Assembly: GCF_023217965.1 (NCBI RefSeq)
Contig: NZ_JALPSC010000001.1
Span: forward strand, 806,001-870,000
Source: Prevotella sp. E13-27
Lineage (GTDB): Bacteria > Bacteroidota > Bacteroidia > Bacteroidales > Bacteroidaceae
Direction of reading: 5' to 3'
Length of the DNA: 64,000 bases
Part shown: in pieces, positions 60,469 through 64,000 of the stretch
Numbering within the stretch: position 1 is the first letter of the stretch
Layout of the letters: every line of letters starts with the position of its first letter
Program-made: the position numbers and the translations under genes
Notes under the pieces: generated by a model
Database searches by the model: none
Seen by the model: the letters and a program-made list of their open reading frames with translations, nothing else
Told to the model about the DNA's origin: nothing

Positions 60469-62995
60469 CGCTGTAAAAGTTTGAACGGTCTAATAATATG
60501 TCATTGAAAGTCTCAGCCTTGGCAGCCTTTATGTGCTCGGCCATCTTCGGGGTAAAATTGTAATAATACATCGTCATTTTGAAACTCGCATGCCCCATGC
60601 TTCTTGACAAGTAGGCAATGTGCTTGTTGAACAGTGCAGAATCAGCAGGGAGGCCATTGATGTTCTCTGTGGCATATCGATGTCTGAAATCATAGGCCAC
60701 GGCATGTTCTTTGTTAAATTCATACCAACATTTTTGGAAATTGTAATCAACCCATTTCACGCTATGGTGCTCGTCTGTGGAAGTCGGGAAAAAGCACTTC
60801 CTTTTTGGTACGAGTCTCTCTATAGCTTTATCATATTCCATAAGCATTTTAAGCATTGAAGGATGGAGGGCCACCCGGTGCTCCACATACCCTTTCGTAT
60901 GCCTGACATTGATGATGCCGTTTTTTAAATCCACGTCCTTTGTGTCAAGCAGACGTGCCTCAAATGTTCTCAGCCCGGAGGAGAGCAATAGCAAGAAATA
61001 TATGGGCAGAGATAGTTTTGTGATTTCTGATTCAGGAGAGTCCTTAATTGTCAGGTGAGATAGCGAGAAAAAGAAATTGCACAGTTCGGATTCCGTAAAT
61101 GCATGGGGCTTCTTCAGCAGAGTCTCTGTCTTCGGTCTTGTCGTAAGGACAGGACAACAAAACGTCCCATATCCCCTTCTATGGAGAAACTTGAGAAATG
61201 TACGTAACTCACTTACCCTCTTTGCTTTGGTACAGGCATTCTCCGAACTTTTCTGCATGCACCATCCGTCAATGATTTCCTGACAGAGATCTTTGCTGTC
61301 AGGAAAATTCACAAGACAGAATCTGTCGAAGTCATACAAATGATAGGATGCATAATAAGTGGGACTCCCCTTACATGTTTTCTTGTAATCCATGTATTCA
61401 AGGATATAAGGAGCGGCACAGCTGACAGGTATGGCATTCAAGAATTGCTTCTTTTTTGTCGGGACCTCATTGTTTGGAACAGTTGGTACATCGCATCCTC
61501 CCTCATGTAGGTATCGCAGGAAGCCTCTGATGCCTTGTATCCTGTGTTTGTAATAGTCTGCTGATTCTTTGGGAAAGGGTTGCATCCATAATCTAAGGAT
61601 CTCAAACATACTGTTACCAATGCTCGTATCACATTCTTGGCAGAAGCTATCAAACGAGTGAAAAGCAATGTTCTTCAGATATGACCATTTGCAGGAATTG
61701 AAAGATTCTTGCCGGTATTGCGTGAGTATCTCGGAGAATCTGCATTTGAATGGCTCCATTGTAGGTAATACTTTAATGTAAGAACTGATGTCTAAAGCAC
61801 ACCCCCTCAAATTCTCAATATCTGCATCTATATATGGATTCAGGGATTCCAAGCTCACATGCCCCATCAGTTCACGGACAGTGTTCCTTTCTACATCATT
61901 CTCTATCAATGAAAGTGCAAAAGAATGTCTCATTGTATGTAGTCCTTGATTCCGCCCTGTTTCCTGTCTAATGCCAGTCTTTTTAAATATGTCACGAGCA
62001 ATGTGTGAGATGCGTTTATGCTTTTGTCCACAGTAGGGCTTATTCGTTTCCACAAAGATGTTGTCTGTATTACATGTCGGACGTTCCGACAGTATATAGT
62101 CCGCGATGGCATTGCCGATGACCGATAACAGTGGAATTCGTATTTCTGTTCCCGTCTTTTGTTGGACGAACCGAATCTCCTCCTTATCTACATCCACGTC
62201 TTCGAATCTTAAATTGCTGATGTCACTCGCCCTCATTCCCATATAGAATGCCAGCATACCAATAGCCCTTTCCTTATAGGTCAGTGGCGTTTCTTCGCCG
62301 TTAAGACTTGCTGCTAAAATGTTGCACTCTTCCTTTGTAATGTAGTCAAACAGCTTTCTTTTGTGGGGGAATTCCGGAATCTTTGCCAAGAGCCTATGAC
62401 ACTCACCATTCGGATACATTGCTTGACAAATTGTCAATACCCGCATAACATGTCGGCTCACATGATAGCTGTTATGTCTTCCATACCTATCTCCAAAAAC
62501 GGTTCGCACCATATATTCCGAAATTTCGTCCAAATCCTTCGCTCCCAAACGCTGGATATCCAGCAACAGAGATGCCATGCAGCCAGCCATTGTTTGGATA
62601 CTACCTTCTTTGATTCGTCCTTCCTCTCGCTCCTTCTTGACGTATCTGTCTATCAACAATTTGAATTCAGGAGAAAGTTTGTCATAAGCTTTGGGGGATA
62701 AAGTAAACATACAGAGTTTACCCGTGTCAGGAAAGAAAATACCCTCTTCTTCAAAAGCCTTGAAATGACCAATTAAACGACGGTAGTCACGAATAGAATC
62801 TTTCTTGTAAGGACGTCGGGCCATCAATGCAGAATAGGCCTTCTCATAGGTATTCAAACTCTTGTCATTTTCGACGATATCAAATAAACTCTTGGCTACA
62901 TACTGATACTTCCCTATATAACCATCACCATAATTCCTTGCCCTTAGCTTTTCATAGAAAGTGGGAAGGAGAATTTTCAATTTTTCTATATCCAT
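60455..62995 (-). CDS. Fused double tyrosine recombinase (846 aa)
   Basis: One protein contains two recombinase units. The first (about 1-410) has R255 (MGMRASD), K280, H353-T-M-R356-H357, H379 and Y388. The second (about 430-840) has R676 (SGLRTFEA), K701 (HTKGY), a box II that reads Y768-D-F-R771-H772 in place of H-x-x-R-H, H802 (MGHASFK) and Y811. The first unit looks complete. The second has Tyr in place of the first box II His. Trio elements normally have three separate proteins, so this is a fusion of two of them. Confidence 0.85.
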   Translation of the reverse strand: MDIEKLKILLPTFYEKLRARNYGDGYIGKYQYVAKSLFDIVENDKSLNTYEKAYSALMARRPYKKDSIRDYRRLIGHFKAFEEEGIFFPDTGKLCMFTLSPKAYDKLSPEFKLLIDRYVKKEREEGRIKEGSIQTMAGCMASLLLDIQRLGAKDLDEISEYMVRTVFGDRYGRHNSYHVSRHVMRVLTICQAMYPNGECHRLLAKIPEFPHKRKLFDYITKEECNILAASLNGEETPLTYKERAIGMLAFYMGMRASDISNLRFEDVDVDKEEIRFVQQKTGTEIRIPLLSVIGNAIADYILSERPTCNTDNIFVETNKPYCGQKHKRISHIARDIFKKTGIRQETGRNQGLHTMRHSFALSLIENDVERNTVRELMGHVSLESLNPYIDADIENLRGCALDISSYIKVLPTMEPFKCRFSEILTQYRQESFNSCKWSYLKNIAFHSFDSFCQECDTSIGNSMFEILRLWMQPFPKESADYYKHRIQGIRGFLRYLHEGGCDVPTVPNNEVPTKKKQFLNAIPVSCAAPYILEYMDYKKTCKGSPTYYASYHLYDFDRFCLVNFPDSKDLCQEIIDGWCMQKSSENACTKAKRVSELRTFLKFLHRRGYGTFCCPVLTTRPKTETLLKKPHAFTESELCNFFFSLSHLTIKDSPESEITKLSLPIYFLLLLSSGLRTFEARLLDTKDVDLKNGIINVRHTKGYVEHRVALHPSMLKMLMEYDKAIERLVPKRKCFFPTSTDEHHSVKWVDYNFQKCWYEFNKEHAVAYDFRHRYATENINGLPADSALFNKHIAYLSRSMGHASFKMTMYYYNFTPKMAEHIKAAKAETFNDILLDRSNFYSDENI

Positions 62996-63136
62996 AATCT
63001 TCTAAAATAAAGTGGTTAATATATAAACGCTTAACTAACTTTATTAGCATAAGGATTAGAAGAATAATGAAATCAAGATTGTTTATTCCGAATAGATTTC
63101 GTAGAAGTTTGCTATCTACAACACAGTAAATACTCA

Positions 63137-63167
63137 AATTCAGAATAACGAATTATTCGGAATAACA
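63137..63167 (-). repeat. Right terminal inverted repeat of the RIT-like element
   Basis: On the plus strand it reads AATTCAGAATAACGAATT and then ATTCGGAATAACA. It is the inverted counterpart of 59284-59314 with two or so mismatches. Confidence 0.8.
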
Positions 63168-63194
63168 ATTATCACAGTCAATGATGCCGTACAT
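63166..63194 (-). pseudogene. umuC: umuC 5' fragment (first codons)
   Basis: On the minus strand the ATG at 63194 begins MYGIIDCDN, the standard start of UmuC with the first metal-binding aspartate, and stops at AATTG where the element begins. The frame then enters element DNA (CYSE, then a stop). The remaining codons are at 57987-59258. The start lies 5 bp after the DUF3883 gene stop, so the two were coupled. Confidence 0.85.
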
Positions 63195-63199
63195 AAGTA

Positions 63200-64000
63200 T
63201 TATTCCTTTAGAGATACTTTATAGCTTACAGGTTTTCCGTTCAACTCTTTAAGGCTACCATGAATCATTAGTAAATCTGCTTGCCTAGTAGCACTCTTGA
63301 AATTGTAAATCCTGTAAACGTAGTAATGTTCCTTGTTAAGTTCACTGTAGAATAGTTCATTGGAAGTGAAGTAGAAAGGCTGACCAACACCTCCAGTCGT
63401 AGTTTTTACCTCAATATATCTTGGGGTAATGCCATCATCCTCTACAGATTCTATGTCATAACCCTTCCCGTCACCTTCTTCTATTGAAGTGTGAATGACA
63501 GAGTGTGAGATACCAAGTTTGCTCAATCGCTCTTTCTCATAGATTACAGCCCATTCTTCACCTAATAGCCCAATGCCTCTGAATATTTCATCCTTCTTGG
63601 CATAGTCAACACCTTTAACTGCCTTGAACTCCCCAGAGAAACTTTCATTAACATGGGAGAACTGAGAAGCTTCTATCACTTTGGGACTGCTACTGGCAAT
63701 AGGTTTCTTCTTATCTGACTTGGTGTAGGTGTTGTTATTAAAGTATCTGGCTACAGCATAGATGAAATCCTGAGTTAAAAGGTTATAGTTCTCGTCAGTA
63801 TAGCTATGCGAAAGCATCCATTTATTGTATTCTGCAATAAACTCTTTTTCCTTCAGAAGTTCTTTCTTGACTTCTTCGCAGAGACTATAGAACTCAATAA
63901 ATCGATCAACCTTGCCCGTCTCTTTACGCTTATACTCCACCATGCTTGCAAATGTCTGGAATATGCTGAACTTGTATATATAATGCGCCTTGGGGTAGTG
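63200..64000 (-). CDS. DUF3883 (NOV_C) protein, 5' end cut by window edge
   Basis: The frame runs to the window edge, so the ATG at 63943 may be internal. The C-terminal DUF3883 domain is clear: LGEEWAVIYEKERLS, GDGKGYDIESVEDDG, RYIEVKTTTGG, FYFTSNELFYSE and YYVYRIYNF. The GYD...IEVK pattern is like a PD-(D/E)XK nuclease fold. DUF3883 domains are often found at the end of large defence and repair proteins. This gene directly precedes umuC, where a umuD gene is more usual. Confidence 0.8.
   Translation of the reverse strand, partial: HYPKAHYIYKFSIFQTFASMVEYKRKETGKVDRFIEFYSLCEEVKKELLKEKEFIAEYNKWMLSHSYTDENYNLLTQDFIYAVARYFNNNTYTKSDKKKPIASSSPKVIEASQFSHVNESFSGEFKAVKGVDYAKKDEIFRGIGLLGEEWAVIYEKERLSKLGISHSVIHTSIEEGDGKGYDIESVEDDGITPRYIEVKTTTGGVGQPFYFTSNELFYSELNKEHYYVYRIYNFKSATRQADLLMIHGSLKELNGKPVSYKVSLKE

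Larger units (their letters stand above)
59254..63170. mobile_element. RIT-like recombinase element inserted in umuC
   Basis: A 3.9-kb element bounded by CAATT at 59254-59258 and 63166-63170 and by inverted repeats (59284-59314 and 63137-63167, with the shared core GAATTATTCGGAATAACA). It carries only two genes: an 846-aa fusion of two tyrosine recombinases and, overlapping by 14 bp, a third tyrosine recombinase. Three consecutive tyrosine recombinases with terminal inverted repeats is the layout of 'recombinase in trio' elements; here two are fused. Its removal restores the umuC frame. The left side has about 25 bp between the inverted repeat and CAATT, possibly a coupling sequence. Confidence 0.8.

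Noticed and set aside
59254..63170. Reading the insertion as an ordinary integrative or conjugative element
   Set aside because: It has no transfer, replication or cargo genes and only recombinase genes with terminal inverted repeats, which fits a RIT-like element better.

Overview
The window looks like a Bacteroidota genome, most likely Prevotella/Segatella or a close relative. The evidence is: TAnnTTTG-type -7 promoter boxes in front of several genes, AT-rich leaders instead of strong Shine-Dalgarno sites, a secreted protein with a Prevotella-style C-terminal tail, a small 'LAGS' peptide gene, and many protein families known mainly from Bacteroidales mobile elements (DUF3871-like, DUF3987-like, DUF1071, YopX, DUF6140-like). 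No rRNA, tRNA or CRISPR array was seen. I cannot tell from the sequence whether the window is chromosomal accessory DNA, an integrated conjugative element or a large plasmid.

Layout. 1-3.4 kb: end of a ParB-like gene, a small membrane protein, a DUF3987-like P-loop protein, then an iteron-like GTGTCA repeat field and a foldable non-coding segment. 3.4-6.1 kb: a secreted protein with a 51-aa partner peptide, and a divergent conserved hypothetical gene. 6.1-11.7 kb: a leftward operon of eight genes; six of the proteins carry the same double-CxxC zinc-ribbon module joined to different membrane or extracytoplasmic domains. 11.8-22.7 kb: a compact accessory island made of five leftward transcription units. 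Each has the same 36-bp control module (a 19-bp TATGCC-N7-GGCATA near-palindrome, 9 bp, then a TAnnTTTG box). One unit encodes a WYL-domain regulator followed by a YopX/macro-like protein, a PD-(D/E)XK-like protein, a DEDDh exonuclease and two DUF262 proteins, one with a C-terminal DUF1524 HNH motif. The other units encode a AAA+ ATPase, an orphan protein, a W-repeat protein plus a DUF6140-like protein, and a HAD phosphatase. This is the best candidate for an undescribed system: a WYL-controlled, multi-operon, GmrSD-like defence regulon.

22.7-37.8 kb: a long leftward cluster of more than 30 tightly packed, often overlapping genes. It starts at an inverted-repeat-covered promoter near 37.83 kb and includes a DUF3871-like protein, a zinc-rich protein, an M20/M42-like peptidase, a DUF1071 annealing protein with a PD-(D/E)XK nuclease, a serine recombinase, a YopX protein and many small hypothetical genes. 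37.8-40 kb: a GTAACCT repeat field and a hairpin-rich non-coding segment around three small genes. 40-46.6 kb: a rightward accessory block with an SF2-like helicase, a GIY-YIG/NUMOD nuclease, a leucine-rich-repeat protein, a D12-class adenine methyltransferase, and a Gp88-like gene on the other strand.

46.6-63.2 kb: more ordinary genes. They include thioredoxin-like, deoxyribosyltransferase-like, Rossmann, PLD, GNAT, Nim-like, C_GCAxxG_C_C, YaaA, YgbA-like, RecD2, YjbQ and GIY-YIG proteins. At 59.25-63.17 kb a 3.9-kb element with terminal inverted repeats interrupts umuC. It encodes an 846-aa fusion of two tyrosine recombinases overlapping a third recombinase gene, which resembles a 'recombinase in trio' (RIT) element with two members fused. 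Joining the flanks across a CAATT repeat restores the umuC frame exactly. The window ends inside a DUF3883 gene that lies directly upstream of umuC.
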